Positions 13,401-26,490 of a DNA stretch of 64,000 nt are shown piece by piece. A program made the translations under genes and the position numbers. Positions within the stretch are counted from its first letter, which is position 1, and every line of letters starts with the position of its first letter. Source of the stretch: Apus apus (taxonomy: Eukaryota > Chordata > Aves > Apodiformes > Apodidae); assembly GCF_020740795.1 (NCBI RefSeq), contig NC_067294.1, positions 3,410,001 to 3,474,000 of the forward strand, read 5' to 3'. Below the pieces are notes generated by a model. It made no database searches. It was not told the DNA's origin and saw only the letters and a list, made by a program, of their open reading frames with translations.

Positions 13401-16400
13401 AAGGCAGGGCTGTGCAGGGCAGTCACCCTGCCCGGGCTGCTGGGGGTGCAAACAAACCCCCCCGCCCCCCCTCAGCCCGGTGTGCGTCAGGGTGTGAACA
13501 GCCCCACGGCCTGGGCCTGCCCGCCTTGCACAACAGGCAGCTTCGTGTACCTGCTTGTTGCAAAGGGCTCAGTAAACACTCTGCTTTCCCTGCTGCCTGC
13601 TCTGGGGCCTCAGGCCGGGCTCAGAGAGGGGCTCAGGGCTCGGTGCTGCAGCCCTGGAGCAAGGGATGAGCCTGGGCTTTGGTTCCTGTCATTCCCTGGA
13701 TAGGTCCTACAGCTCCCGCCTCTGGCAGGGCTCTGAGATAAATCACTGTCATTCAACCTGCTGTTTGCTGTCCAAAAGCTCTCCCCAGGCACAGCTCCAG
13801 AGGAGGCTCACTCCTTTGGGCTTCAAATTCCCAAATGAAGTTCCTGCTTCCTCCTGGTGTAAGTTGAGGCTGAGTCACCGGAAGGGACAGGGCACCTGCC
13901 TCCAGCACAGGTTGACACTGTCTCTTCCAGCTTCATTTTGCCATTCCTGCAAGCAGCAATGCTGATGGATACAAGCAGAAATGCTCTCCTCATTCCCAGA
14001 AAAACACCCATGGCAGAGCACGTGTTTTCCTATAAAAAATGAGCTCTGGCTTCAGCCAAGATTAATTGCTGAAGCCCCAGGTCCTGTGAACCAAACAGGT
14101 TTTCCATTTCCTCACACACCTTTAAGTCCAAAAAATACATCAGTTGTTAGGACTTTGTTATTGCAAACTTGTGAGCAGCTTGAATGAAAGATGATCTAAA
14201 TATGTGTCTGCATGTATATATAAATATACATATGATATATACCTCCTCCTTCTTATACATGTATATATGAGAAGAAGAAAGCACGTTGAAGCCTCCAGGC
14301 TTGGTCACAATTTACATGCCATTTCTTACAGCTGTTGTAGGCATCTTCTGGAAGGGCTACAACTATTGCTTTCCATGAAACAAAATGTCTATGTTGGAAA
14401 TGATGTGAAAAAGTATTTTTGAGGGAAGCATGGAGAATTTCTGAGATGGAGCCATTTGGCTCCGTTTAGTATTTCTGTCTTAAAATCCACCTTGGATTGG
14501 AAGGGTTCTGGAAGCCTCCCAGGGGAGCTCTTCACTCCATCCTTCAGCAATGCATCCCAAACTTGACTAAGAGTCCCCAGAGGGAGAACACCAAACCACT
14601 CTCAGATGTCCACATGTTCAGGACCTTGCCAATGAGAGCACTGCACACAGCAGCCTGCTGCAGGTTCTGTGCCAGGCTGGGGTAGCTGATCTGGACTCAA
14701 GAGCAATTTGACCGGTATCGATTCCAAAAGTTGCAGAAAGCTTCAGACCTGTTTTGTCCTGCTTCTGACAAAGTTCAAGAGGGTGGATGCATATATATCT
14801 TATTTTATTGCTCTGTTTTCTTTACAACTCCGAAAGGATCTGTTCTCAAATCAAAGTACACATTGTTTACGTAGGACGAGCCTTCACTGGGCTGGAAGTG
14901 TGGGATTTCAGTCACATTTCATGAATGTCTTTTGCAGACTCGTTTGCAAGCTGGACAAGGATATGGAAATACACTCAACTGTGTTCTCACTGTGTACAGA
15001 AATGAGTCTGTAAGTACTTTATCTTACTTAAAATGTGCTGGTAGAAAATGTAAATAGATATATAAATACACAAAGCAATTATACAAAATCGCTGTTGACA
15101 CCAGCAGTTACATGAAGACCAATAAAGTTGGTGCAACTGAGGCTGCAGAGCCCTACAGCCTTCTCTGGCTTCACTCTAAGGTAACTCTCTTGGTTAGTCC
15201 TCCAGGGATAAGACAGATCCCTGGTGTGGAGTGATAAGTGGCACTGCCCATGGCTCTGCATGGGTTGGGTGTTACACCCACAGTGGCTGGTTTGCCTGTA
15301 CCTGCTGGCAAAGCCCTGCCAGAGGTATTCTGCTGACTTTGGTGATGCCAGGGAAGAAACTGGCCATAAGAGGGCCTTTTACATGGGTTCCTGTGCTTTC
15401 AGCCTGTCCCATGTTCTGCACAGTCCTGGCAAGTCTTTAGCAGTATGAGTTAATTTTCATTTGCTCAGCACAAGTGAACAGCTGGTTCCAGGAGGGACTT
15501 GCTACTTGAGTTTGCTTGATGGACACGCTGGGGTTGATGCTGCTCAGCCCCATTTGCTCTCTCATCTCCTGCTCCCTTTCCCGGGCAGGTGGCTGGTTTT
15601 TTCAAAGGCCTGTCCTTCCCACTGGCCAGCTCTGCTGTCTACAACTCCCTGGTATTTGGTGTCTTCAGCAACACACAACAGCTCCTCAGCCAGCTCCGTC
15701 ATGGAGACCCATCTCACACCCCAGCGCTGGCTGATGTGGCTCTGGCCAGTGTGGTGGCAGGGTTTGTGTCCGTGGGCATTGGCACTCCTGTGGAGCTGGT
15801 GAAGATAAGGCTGCAGATGCAAACGCAGCCATATACCAAAGGTAGGAAGAGAATCAACTCATTTCTCCTTTCTCTGTCAGTCTTCAATGTTTGACAAGAG
15901 CTACAGGACAATTTTGCTTGAAGACCCAGCTCTCTGCTGCCTTGTGCCACCACAGCTGGGCTAAAGGTGCTTCCTCCAGCCTCAGGATGGACTGTCTCCT
16001 GAGCTTAAGGGGAGAGCAGAAATTTCACATGAACATTTGATAACCACTGGATTATTTGGAACAGGGCTACAGGTCCCCAGGCACAAGGCAAGGCAGGTCA
16101 AGAGGGGATGCTGGCAGGATAGAGTCATAGAATCGTTTTGGTTGGAAAAGACCTTTAAGATCACCAAGTCCAATCATTGACCTAGCACTGCCAAGGACAC
16201 CAATAAACAGTGTCCCTCAGCACCACATCTACACACTGCTGGCTTCCACAGATCCAGCTTGGCATTAGATGTGGTTAAAATCTATGAAAATAGGGCACAT
16301 AGCCTTACCCTCATTTGGAAATCCCCCAGGGCACACACCAGGAGACACGCAGGGCATCGGAGAAAAGTCTGTCCTGAGGTGTCTAAACATCTTTTAGAAA

Positions 16401-19400
16401 CTGACCTAAGTTCTCTTCCTTAAAAACTTTTTTTCCCACACTACATGTGGATCCCAGCAAAAGAAAATGAATGGCAGGGATTTCTGTTTGATGGCAGTGG
16501 GCTTTTGAGGGTTCTGGAGCAGTTATGACTGAAGTGATTACAGTGGTTGTATCTTTTAATATTTTTTTTCAGCAGACACTAAACTAAACCCCACAGTTCC
16601 TGGCTTTCCCGTGTACCGAGGTCCAATCCACTGCTTTAGGACAGTCCTGCAGAAAGAAGGGATAGCAGGAATATATCGAGGTTCAGGAGCAATGCTCCTG
16701 AGGGATATTCCTGGATACTGCCTCTATTTCATCCCATACATGTGTTTCTGTGGGTGGATCACCCCCGAGGGATGCCTTTCCCCCAGTCCCTTCTCCATCT
16801 GGCTGGCAGGGGGTATAGCAGGTAAGCACTTTTGGGTTTTTTTCCCCCCACAACACTGGAAAAATGAGGACAGGAAGGTTCCTGGGGATTGCTCAGGGAC
16901 CATCACATCCTCCTGGTGACCAGGAGAGGACATGGGCCTGAACAACCTTCCTTCCCCAGGGGCAGGTCCCCTGGCACCATGACTGCACTTTATGACTTGA
17001 CAAACTTTATGGAATCACGTTATCAGATCTTCATTTGGCTCAAAGTCATTGAGAAGGAAAGCAGCCAGCGCCTTCATCTCCCTGGATGTCTCCCAGCAGC
17101 CTACCTATCACACAGCCAGTGAGACATGGCAGCCAAGATGCCTCCAGAAGAGGACTTCAACCTGTTGGCTGCCCACCAGGAGGGTGTGCACCCTACCTGC
17201 ATGCAGCAGAAGCCAAGTGACTGTTACTCATCTTCCTCTTCTTTTATTTTTTTTTTTCCCCCCCTGTGTACACCTGCCAAAACCAGCACAACCTGCCAGG
17301 AAGACTGGTGTGTGTGTCCCCCACCAGGCTGTAAGGTCACCCCTAAACCCACCCCCCCTTTTCCTGGCCATTTCTAAATTCCAGACCTCTAAATGTAGAT
17401 CAACCCTCAGCTCAGGTAATGATTACAAAACACTCTCTCAGTTTCTCCTGCAAATAAACAGCCCTGGCCCACCTGGACAGCTTCTCTAGTGTGTCCCCAC
17501 CCTCATGTAGGGTTAAACAAGCTCTTGTTGTCCAGCTGGGCCATGGATTGCAGTCACAAGCTGACCTTTTCAGAGACAACCCATCCCACCCAGCTGCAGG
17601 CTGATCAATGGGAACAGACAGTTTCTTTATGGGAATGATGATGTATCTCAGCTGTGTGGAGACTAACCCTTGTTTCATGAGAGAGCCCAGCCCCTTATTT
17701 GCAGTCTTAGCTCAATCTTTGCTTTTCAGCAGTAGTATCTGAGGGCTCCAGTCTTCCTGAAGTTGCTCCCTGCAGCCTGGGCTCTCCCCAGGAGATGTCC
17801 ATGCTCTGCCAGAAGCTCGGCAGATGATGCATTTGTACCTGGAGGAGCACCCTCTGCATTTGATTGCCAGCATAACCCCTAAAATCTCAATGCTGCTCCT
17901 AGAAACAGGGAACTTTGCTCCCAGAAATGCTGTTCCTATGCCTGAGTTGGGTGAATGCCCTGAAAGGAAAATCCTGTGAATATGATGTGGTCGATGAGAG
18001 GTGAACTTCTGAGTGCACTGACCTGCGGCCAAGGAAGCACAGAGAAGCAATTGTTCAAATACTTCTGCATTTTTCTAGGAGCCATTTCCTGGGGGACTGC
18101 TACTCCAATGGATGTTATGAAAAGTCGACTTCAGGCAGATGGAGTTTATTTAAACAAGTACAAAGGGACCCTGGACTGTATCATGCAAAGCTACCAGAGC
18201 GAGGGCTTAAAAGTAAGTGGTGTTTGAAGTAAAATCTGGGTATTAGGCCTTTAATTTTCAGCTGGGAAATATGGTGACTGTTACAAACCCACACCTAAAG
18301 TCAGTTATTGCTAAATTATGACAGTAGATAATTATAGTGAAGATTGTTTCTAAATCATAATAGTGACAGTAATAATGAGCCTTACAGCAATGAGAAAATG
18401 AACGACGGGGGGTCACCATCTGCTGGTGTAATTAACTTAAAATAGCACTTCATGCCAGTGCATTCATTTAATTGTGGATGTGATTTGACTCACCATAAAT
18501 TAGAGGTAGAAAAAATTGCCTCTGTGATTGCTTTGACAGCATTCAGAGGTCAGATGTTTCCCATTGACACGGAGGGCAGTGGGAACAGTTTTCAGTGGGG
18601 TGTTTGGTCACCTTGGGAGATGCTTTGGTGGAATTGATGGTAGGGTTGCACTGCCCGCATTCTTTTTGCACCAGGACAGAGCCTATTGCAAATGCTCTTA
18701 AATCAGAATTGCTTTGGCTTCAAACATAAAGAAAGGCTGCAAGCCAAAAAAACAACTTATCTCCTTTTACTGACTTTGTCTATTAGTGTAATAAAAGTTG
18801 TTTGCTCTGCCTGCAAACTTTGCCTCAGTTAAATGCAAAAGGCAGAGAACCAGGTTTTGCAGCTTTATTGCTCTGTCAGTGCATGGTTACAAAGAACAAT
18901 GTGTTCTGATATTCAAATCAATCTGTATATAATTTGTCATCAAAACATTGAGTGGCCTTTTAGCTTCCCAGCTCAGTTTTCACATCCTGAAGGAAAAGGA
19001 ACAAGTTACAAAAAACCGCCACCGAAACAAACAACAACAACCAAAGCCCAACCCAAAATAAACCAGCAAAATCACAAGTCAATGTGATTTAAATATTTGC
19101 CAACATGCCACCATATTGTGCTAGCTGGCAGAGAAGCCTGCAGTCTGGTTGGGTTTTTGCTGTTGTTTGAAGAAGGTCATGTTCCTATGAAGAACAGGCA
19201 CCTGGAGCAGTGCTGAAGACCATGCTGTGGTGGTCAGAGGAGGGTCAGGGTGCCCCGAGCTGGGCACAGGCTGCCTGCCCTGCCTGCTCTGTTTGCCATG
19301 CAGCTTCACAGGGACACACAGCAGGGCTGCAAAGGGAATTTCCATGTTCTCCCTCCTCTCCATCCCCTTCCTCACCCACTTCCCTCCTTATCCTGCCTGA

Positions 19401-21368
19401 ATATTAGCAACTCATTCAGGCACTTGGGTGTTTTTTTTTTTTTTGTTTGAGGTCAGAGCTGCTTGCAGTTTTTCTGCTCTTATGCCTGGCAGTAGGATTG
19501 AGTAATAGTTGATGAGGCCAGATCCTTCTCTTGTAAGGAAAATCTTTTTATATGTTGGGAGAAATGGACCTGATAAATGGCAAATTCAGCTCTGGATGTT
19601 TTCACAAAGTAACAGTATTTACAGTGCTGAAAATACTTGCCTGGGACACACACAAAAATGTAACCATAGCCCTCTTCTTTCTCCATAGTCAGGTGTGTTC
19701 ATTGTGATGAGAAAAAATCTCATGCCTCTGGGCTTTTCCTCATAAATCTTCATTGTTGTCTAATGTGGCTCTCTTGTGTTACTTGGTGGATACTGCAAAC
19801 ATTTGAATTTCCTCCCAGAAAATTCCTAGCAAAATAAAACACTCCAATAAGTCAAGTAATAGCCTAAAGATGCCAAAGTTGCAATTTCACATTGCAAACT
19901 CTGTCCTAAACCATGTGAAGATGTTTCAATTCTGTCTCGTACAAGTCAGCACCATGCACTGGATTTACTGGACACAAGTTGTGTTTAGCAGAGCTCAGTA
20001 TTTCAGGGGAAATTCTGGACAGACACTTAAATCCATGGGCTTCTGCTCTTGGAGCTGAGATCTTCCATGCTTCTTACAGCAGCCGTGGGAGCTTTGCCTT
20101 TGGAGAGCCTGGAAAGGAGCTTGCTTTGCTGATGTTGCTTTTCTTGTCTATTCTGAACTTCTGGTGTTTAGATTAGTGGCCACAGTGATGAGCTGGGGGG
20201 TTAAGTGAGGCATTTTTTTAGGAACAGGCCAGCAGAGATACTCCCTGTGATCATCCTGTTGTAAATAGGCTCAGCCCGTGGCCTGAGCACACCCGTGCAC
20301 ACACCAGGCAAGAGAGTTTGTAGCCAGGGGGATTCTCAAAGGGAGACAAACCAGGTGCATGGAGAGACAAAGTCCCCTTCTCCACTTTCCAGAAAGCACT
20401 TTGCTGTTCAAGCACTTAAAAGCCACAGGGTCTTTCCCTCTTGTGTCAGCATCTAGTAAAATATAGATATATTGAGCAGAATGAGGAAGTCTGGCTGTGG
20501 ATATTTTTTTATTTTAATGATGGAAAACGCTGGGATATGGGTGGGCACCAAAGCTTCACCTTAGGAACCCACATGTGAAAATATCAGCTTCCATCAAATA
20601 TTTTTCCCAATACTGGTGGCAAGAGCAAGTTCTCAGCCAGGTAAAGACTGAGTCTAGTTTTCTGCTGATTCAGAGATTGTTTCTATGCTCAAAGGTGAAA
20701 CCTGCGAGTGAGTCCACGTGCCATAATGCCTGCACAGGCTGGGCTGGCTCACACCCACTGCTCCTGCTCCATTTCCATGTCTTCTGCATCCATTGACCCA
20801 ACCCTGGGAGCCAGAGCATTTGCTGCAGAAAAGCAACAGCTTTCTTGTTGTCCCCTGGGGTTTGCATGATCCTTACGTGCTTGTGTGTGCTAAGGGAAGG
20901 AGGGGCTGTAGGTAGGTAGGACACTGGAAGACATTTTAGGTTTCTTGCTTTCTGCTCTACACCAGTGGCAAGAGGACATTTTTTTACCCTCTACGTCTTG
21001 TAGATTTGATGGCAGATACAGAGGGTGTCCCTGGGGAGAAGGAGCACAATGATACCAAACCAGTGACTTTTCCTGTCATGTTTCCATTCTCCAGCACGGA
21101 CTTCAGCAGAGACCAGCAGTGAGAGTCTATCTTCTGAGCAAACCAACATTTGGTTCTTCAGAATCCCACCATGACTTTGTTCAATGCTTTCTTCTTCAAA
21201 TAGCCAGTATATTCCTGTGCTCTAACCTTTCTCCATCCCCAACAGGTCTTTTTTAGGGGCATCACGGTCAATGCAGTGCGAGGATTCCCAACAAGTTCAG
21301 CCATGTTTCTTGGCTATGAACTTTCCCTCAAAGCAATGAAAAGAGACCAAACTGAGACCAATCCTTAA
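9597..21368 (+). CDS. SLC25A48: SLC25A48, mitochondrial carrier family protein
   Basis: Seven coding exons: 9597-9642, 11542-11585, 14938-15009, 15589-15841, 16573-16821, 18079-18212, 21246-21368 (stop TAA). All introns are GT-AG and the joined frame is 921 nt, 306 residues, close to the ~311 of human SLC25A48. The product begins MGSLQLQEFAAG. It carries the three carrier signatures: PLDTVKTRLQ (about 25-34), PVELVKIRLQ (121-130, Glu replacing the usual Asp) and PMDVMKSRLQ (231-240). This is the three-fold repeat of a six-helix inner-membrane transporter. The mammalian protein has been linked to mitochondrial choline import; function in birds is inferred. The ATG lies in the CpG-rich promoter and directly precedes the conserved N-terminus. 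The 3' end is unclear; AATAAA at 22556-22561 is a possible distal poly(A) signal. Exon 5 encodes a variable loop (Pro/Thr-rich, about 143-153) before VYRGPIHC. Confidence 0.94.
9643..11541 (+). other. SLC25A48: SLC25A48 intron 1
   Basis: The donor is G|GTAAGT and the acceptor is TTCATCCCCAG. The first ~750 bp continue the CpG-rich promoter block; the rest is ordinary intron. Open frames in the GC-rich part are compositional. Confidence 0.6.
16124..16235 (-). mobile_element. CR1 LINE 3' fragment (antisense) in SLC25A48 intron 4
   Basis: The plus strand reads TCATAGAATCG, then GGTTGGAAAAGACCTTTAAG and a degraded tail with CCTCAGCACCACATCTACAC. This is the reverse complement of the avian CR1 3' UTR. 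It sits between exon 4 (ends 15841) and exon 5 (starts 16573). Family assignment rests on recognised consensus, not a search. Confidence 0.8.
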
Positions 21369-22904
21369 CTTCCAGGTCAGCGCATAAAGACCCTCTAGCT
21401 TTATTGAAATTAGAGAATTAATCTTTGAATCAAAAGGAGTTGCAATTGTACAGATCCTCTGAAAGTCAGATAACTTACACGGGTACCAAAATCTGGATAG
21501 TCAAATACTTTTCAAATTTGGGTCTGTGGGATTTGGAGCAGCCCATAGATGTGCTGATGGATTTCAGTTTCATTCCAGATCTCCTGGAATTTCCTTACAA
21601 TCCACTCTGATTCTTGTGATTGTTTTGATTACTGTGTATCAGGAAAGAAAATCCCAAAGGACAATATTCTCTAACATTTTATAAATTTTGAAATATTACT
21701 CTCACTGAAGTCCCTGCACAGTATCCTTTCCTCCCTTGATCCATCCACAGAGTCCTGAAATGAAACCTTTTTAAAGTGTCTTGACTATCAACTCACAGTT
21801 TTCCTCTTTCCCTCATAAGCCTAAGGGTGCATGAAGGAGCAGCAGTAAAAATATCCAATTGCAGAACCTTTTTTAGCAGTTAGTATTCAAGATTATCCTT
21901 GGAAGTCTTTGCTGTTTCCTGCAGTACATTATAAACCTCCTTCTTTCTTATTTCAAAAGTGTTCCCCAGAGGACCTGAAAGTCTCCTACTCTCCTGAGCC
22001 AAACCAGCAGTGTGGTGTTGGTGAGGGCTGAGCTGCTCTGACCGAAGACTCCTGTCCTGCACCTACAGCATCTGCTTTCTCTTCTGCCACAGACTCAGTC
22101 CTTGGAGGACTCTGAAAACAGCACCAGTTCAATCAAATCCAAAGACCATTTTGCTATTTCACTCTGTCATCTAAGAGCACCTCAGTAATTCCCATGCTGG
22201 TGTTAGACTATTTCACCAATGACATTTTTCAGATTGAGCAGAGAGAACAACTTACTTCCCTTACCCACACGAGTGTGGTGGGTGTGCAGGTGCTTCTCAG
22301 GTAGGAAAGTCTGGATTCCCACCCAGCCTAGCCTGCTTTCAGGATCAAAGAATTTGATGACTCCACCCATACAAATGGACTCTCAAGTTTTACAGCACAG
22401 AACTCTCCAGTTTGCCCCAATCTGGGCAAGGCTATAATGAAATGATGTGAAGGGCTTCAGCAACTTCAGTTTCTTATCCAAGGTGTAAATTCAATTGGGA
22501 AATAGAAGGATGTTAAATTCAGAGGGGAAGCTGATCTTTTCCTCCAGAAAAAAAAAATAAAACAGGTCCACATTTCATATAGATAGCTGCCAGTTAATTT
22601 ATCTAACTCAGCTTGTGTAACTCTCCAGGGACCTGCTAGGTCAGACCTGTTGATTTCCCTGACCTGGCAGTCCAGCTTGCCAACTGCCAGACCCTGCAGA
22701 CATCACTTTGAAGCTTGAGAAACCACCATCAAAGGAAAACCCTTCAGGGGATGCAGAGTTTCTCCCAAACTGTTCTCTAAAATACGTGGGCCATCTTCAT
22801 ACTTCCAGTTGCAATCCCACTGGGACAACTGGGGCAGACCAGAAAAGGGCAAAGGCCACCCCAAAGGTCAATGAAAAGGTTGAAGATCACACAAAGGTCA
22901 ACGT

Positions 22905-22995
22905 GATGGGTGTGGGTGACACCCTGGAGGGTCAGCCCCAGATCTCACAGGTGAGGGATGGCAACTACAGTTTATGCCTGCAGAGACTTGACAGG
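22905..22995 (-). repeat. Dispersed repeat, copy A
   Basis: About 90 bp matching 24593-24681 at roughly 75% by eye. Shared blocks include GTGGGTGACACC, CAGCCCCAG, GAGGGATG, TTTATGCC and CAGAGACTT, in the same order and orientation. On the minus strand both copies read as related peptides with the pattern V-x-x-G-I-N-C-x-C-H-P. The element family is not recognised. Confidence 0.5.
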
Positions 22996-24592
22996 AGAGG
23001 CTGAGGGGTGATGGCTTCACACACAGAGTGACACGTGGCAGGGGGAACAATCTGGAACACCTTCCTCTGGGAAATGTGCAGTTCCTCCCATCTTCCTCTG
23101 GAGAAGAGCTCTGGGGAAACAGCCCAGGGATGGCAGTTTCAGCAGATGCCCTCAATAAAGATTTCTGAAGACAACCTGGAGCAGCTGTCCAGCTTTCCTC
23201 CAAAAAAGGATTCCCTGGATGAATGGAGAAATTGCTGAAAAGACCTGAAGACATCAGCACAAAGTGTCTAAAAACGTGTGTGTGGAGCAGCACTCAGAAA
23301 TGGAGCCCCCAACCTTGGACTCATCTTTTCTGGGGCCCAAATAAAAAGCAGAAATGTGGCTTCCCCAAAAACCCGCCTGAAAAAGTGGGAGGGAGATCTG
23401 GTGTTGCTTCGTCTCAGGACTTGCAGGCGAGGAGGCTCATGGTGCCTTTCAGCTTGGCAAGAACCAGGGAACTGGTTTTGATAAACAACACGGATAAAAC
23501 TGATGAACCTTCAGACAAGTATTTGTTGCTGGCTGCTTTCAGGGATTTATACTTTCCATGCATCTACATAAACGTGCTCTCTAGGTGCAGAACATCATGA
23601 GTCCCCAGTGTCCCGATTTGAGCCAGGATGAAGCCAATACCTGGGGAGACTGGTTTTTCAGTGCAAATAAATGGTGTTGCTTATCTGCCTGCATTAGGTA
23701 AAATGGGCCATGAATTAATTAAACTGATGAGGTTTACAGTGTGTTGTGTAACTCAGTGATCCTGCCCTCCTGGTGCCCAGGTTTGGTCTGCTCGGTGTCC
23801 CAGTGGGTGTGAAGCCCTGAAACCCATGTTGGAGTCACATGCTGATTTTCCCTGATATTCTTCATCCAATTAAACCAGTTTGGAGATGGATGCCCTGGAT
23901 TTATTGGGAAAAAAACTCTTGTGTAGCACACAGCTGACACAAGGAACTGTCAGGGAGAGCTGTGGACTGCCTGGTATGGAAAGGCACCAGTTGGCAGAAA
24001 GCTTTTAAGATGAAAATATGCAAAGCAAGAGGGAAAGGAATGAAAGGCTTTGGCCACATGATGGCATCCTTCACCCTGGCAGGGCACGGCCGTGTGCTGC
24101 TGGCTGCTTTGGAGCTGCCAGACCATCTCTTTCTGCCTTGCTCCATTCAAACCCCAGTCCAGGTTTGCTGCCAGACCAGCACACGGTCCCTTCCCAAGAA
24201 AGCAGCCCCATGCAGATGATTTTGGGGTGACCCTGCCCATGGCTTCCCTAGCCCGGAGGTGGGTGGCAAGCCCCAGATGCACCAGTTAATGAGCGTATCA
24301 CCTCGTTAGCGTTCACAGACAAACCATCAATGAAGCAAAGCAACACCAGGCTGGAGCACGAGGGGTTCGAGGGTGACAGCAGCCCTGGCCACCACGCAGG
24401 AGGTGGAGCTGATGCTGGGTCAGGTGCAACAGGGCTGGGACCAGCAGTGTTTGAGGCACAGCATGTTTCGGCACGGTGGTACCCATCGCTCTGACGGATC
24501 TCTGCAGATCCCTGCCCATGGAGCTCAATAACAGCCTTGATTTTGAGGTAGTGACTGCCTGGCTGTGTCACTGAAGAAAGAGGTCCAGTGGT

Positions 24593-24681
24593 GGCTGTGG
24601 GTGACACCACGGGGGCTCAGCCCCAGGCCTCGAAGAAGAGGGATGACAATTACAATTTATGCCCACAGAGACTTCACAGGT
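24593..24681 (-). repeat. Dispersed repeat, copy B
   Basis: The partner of 22905-22995. The flanks differ, so this is not a simple segmental duplication; it looks like two old insertions of an unidentified element. Confidence 0.5.
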
Positions 24682-26351
24682 CTGTGCCTTGTGACTTATT
24701 TTCAGGGCTAATATCAACATAATTAGCCATAGACAGTAATTAGGATCTAATCCTCTCCAGGGACCTGCTGATGGGAGTTTAAAACACTGCCTGGCCTGGC
24801 AGCAGCCACACATCCTGCCCTTATCTGGGGCACTGACTGCACTTGGTGCTGGGTCTGGCCCTGACTGACCCAGAAGAAAAATCCCCCATGTCAGCAGCAC
24901 GGGACATGGACCTGCTCCTCTGTCCATGCTGTGGTCACAGTGTCCTGCCATTGGTGACACCTTCCCCATCACCACACATGCTGGGGTGGGAGAAGCCATC
25001 TGCTTGAGAGCTTGCTCACAGGTGTTTACAGAGCCCCACGTTTCTGAGATAAATGCAATAAATCCTGAAACTGGCAAAAAAATCAGAAGGGAGACCAGAA
25101 GAACCAAGGATACTTTTGTGCTTTTCTTTCTTGGAATATGAAACCATTCTCAGACCTGTCATGCCTTAAATGAGTCTATAATTGCCTGACTTTCATGCTG
25201 CTGGTGGTGCTCCAGGTCTTACAACACCCTGTATTACCTCATGAGCTGCTGGCTGTGGAGCTGTTTTTCCCAGGTTGTACACCATGTAGGACTATGGAAG
25301 GAAAAAAGGTAACAGCAGCTTAGTAACCCAGTTCAAACCAAACCAAACCAAAATAAAAACAACAACAACAAACCCACCAGGACCTAATTCCCCAGTGAAA
25401 AGCTACTTTTCTAGACAACAGCCCTGACCTGAAGGAAGGTCTTCCATGCTGGGAAAAGCCTCATGGTGCCCATGGAGTGCAAGGTGGTAGGGCCTACCAG
25501 CAGGGGGGTTATAGAAAGGGGTCACCTCACCTCCCTGTTTCTGCATCCCCACTGCTGCTGGGCACCTATAACGACCTTGAGTCCTTCTCCCAGGCAGGAT
25601 GCAGCTGATACCCCATGCAGGAGCTCTCCCCCTGTGGTTTTGTGCCAGCTGAAGTCCTGCCTGTGACGGCCCTAGGCCAGCCTGAGATTTTCTCATGCCT
25701 CAAGAGTCCCAGCCTTGCACCTCCACACTTTGAGATCACAGTCCCCATCTAGGTTTCTCTCTTCCTGTTGTGCTCTGAGACAGTAAGTGACGTCTTTGTA
25801 GGCGTTAAGATATATTAAATCTCCTTGGTATCTCCAGAGGTGGGCTCCAAAGGGAATTAGGACATGCAGCAAGGGGAAATTACAGTAGTTACACTGATTT
25901 TTGAAGCAGTTTTCTAAAAGTGTAGATCCTGTGACAGCTCCAAAATCAGACACTGGTAGAACAACCAGCTTGTAAGAGCCACACACGGAGCAGCAGGAGA
26001 GGATCTTTTCAAGGGGTTTTAAAGGTCTCACATGAGGTTTCACTGTAAGATACAAAATACTGGATACATAAATAAATCCTTTCTTACTATAGGTGAAATA
26101 CCAAGGCTACTGGACCATAGAACACCAAATCTCTGAAAAGATTATGGAGGTCCTCTTGAGTGAGGACAACCTTGGGTCATAAGGAGAAATGTCTGGAGAA
26201 ACAAGAACCTTGTACCTGGGGAAGCCCAGGCTGAGACTGGCTTCAAGACTGGCACAGATATGGCCTCACCTGCTGTCAAAGCACCAGGACACACACAGCT
26301 CATCTTCATGGACTGGACCAGCTGGTGGTTTGCTCCCCCATGTTCACCATC

Positions 26352-26490
26352 CATGGAGGGATTTCAAAGCCATGTAGATGTGGTGCTGAGGGACAAGGTT
26401 TAGTGGTGGATTTTGCAGCATGCTGGGTTAATGGTTGGACTTGATGATTGGAAAGGTCTCTTCCAAACAAAATGATTCTATGATTCTATG
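26352..26490 (+). mobile_element. CR1 LINE 3' end (sense)
   Basis: The fragment contains GTTTAGTGGTGG, GGTTGGACTTGATGAT and GGAAAGGTCTCTTCCAA, and ends in two ATTCTATG units. This is the canonical 3' terminus of avian CR1. It is 5'-truncated, as is usual for this family, and has several substitutions and small indels. Confidence 0.88.
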
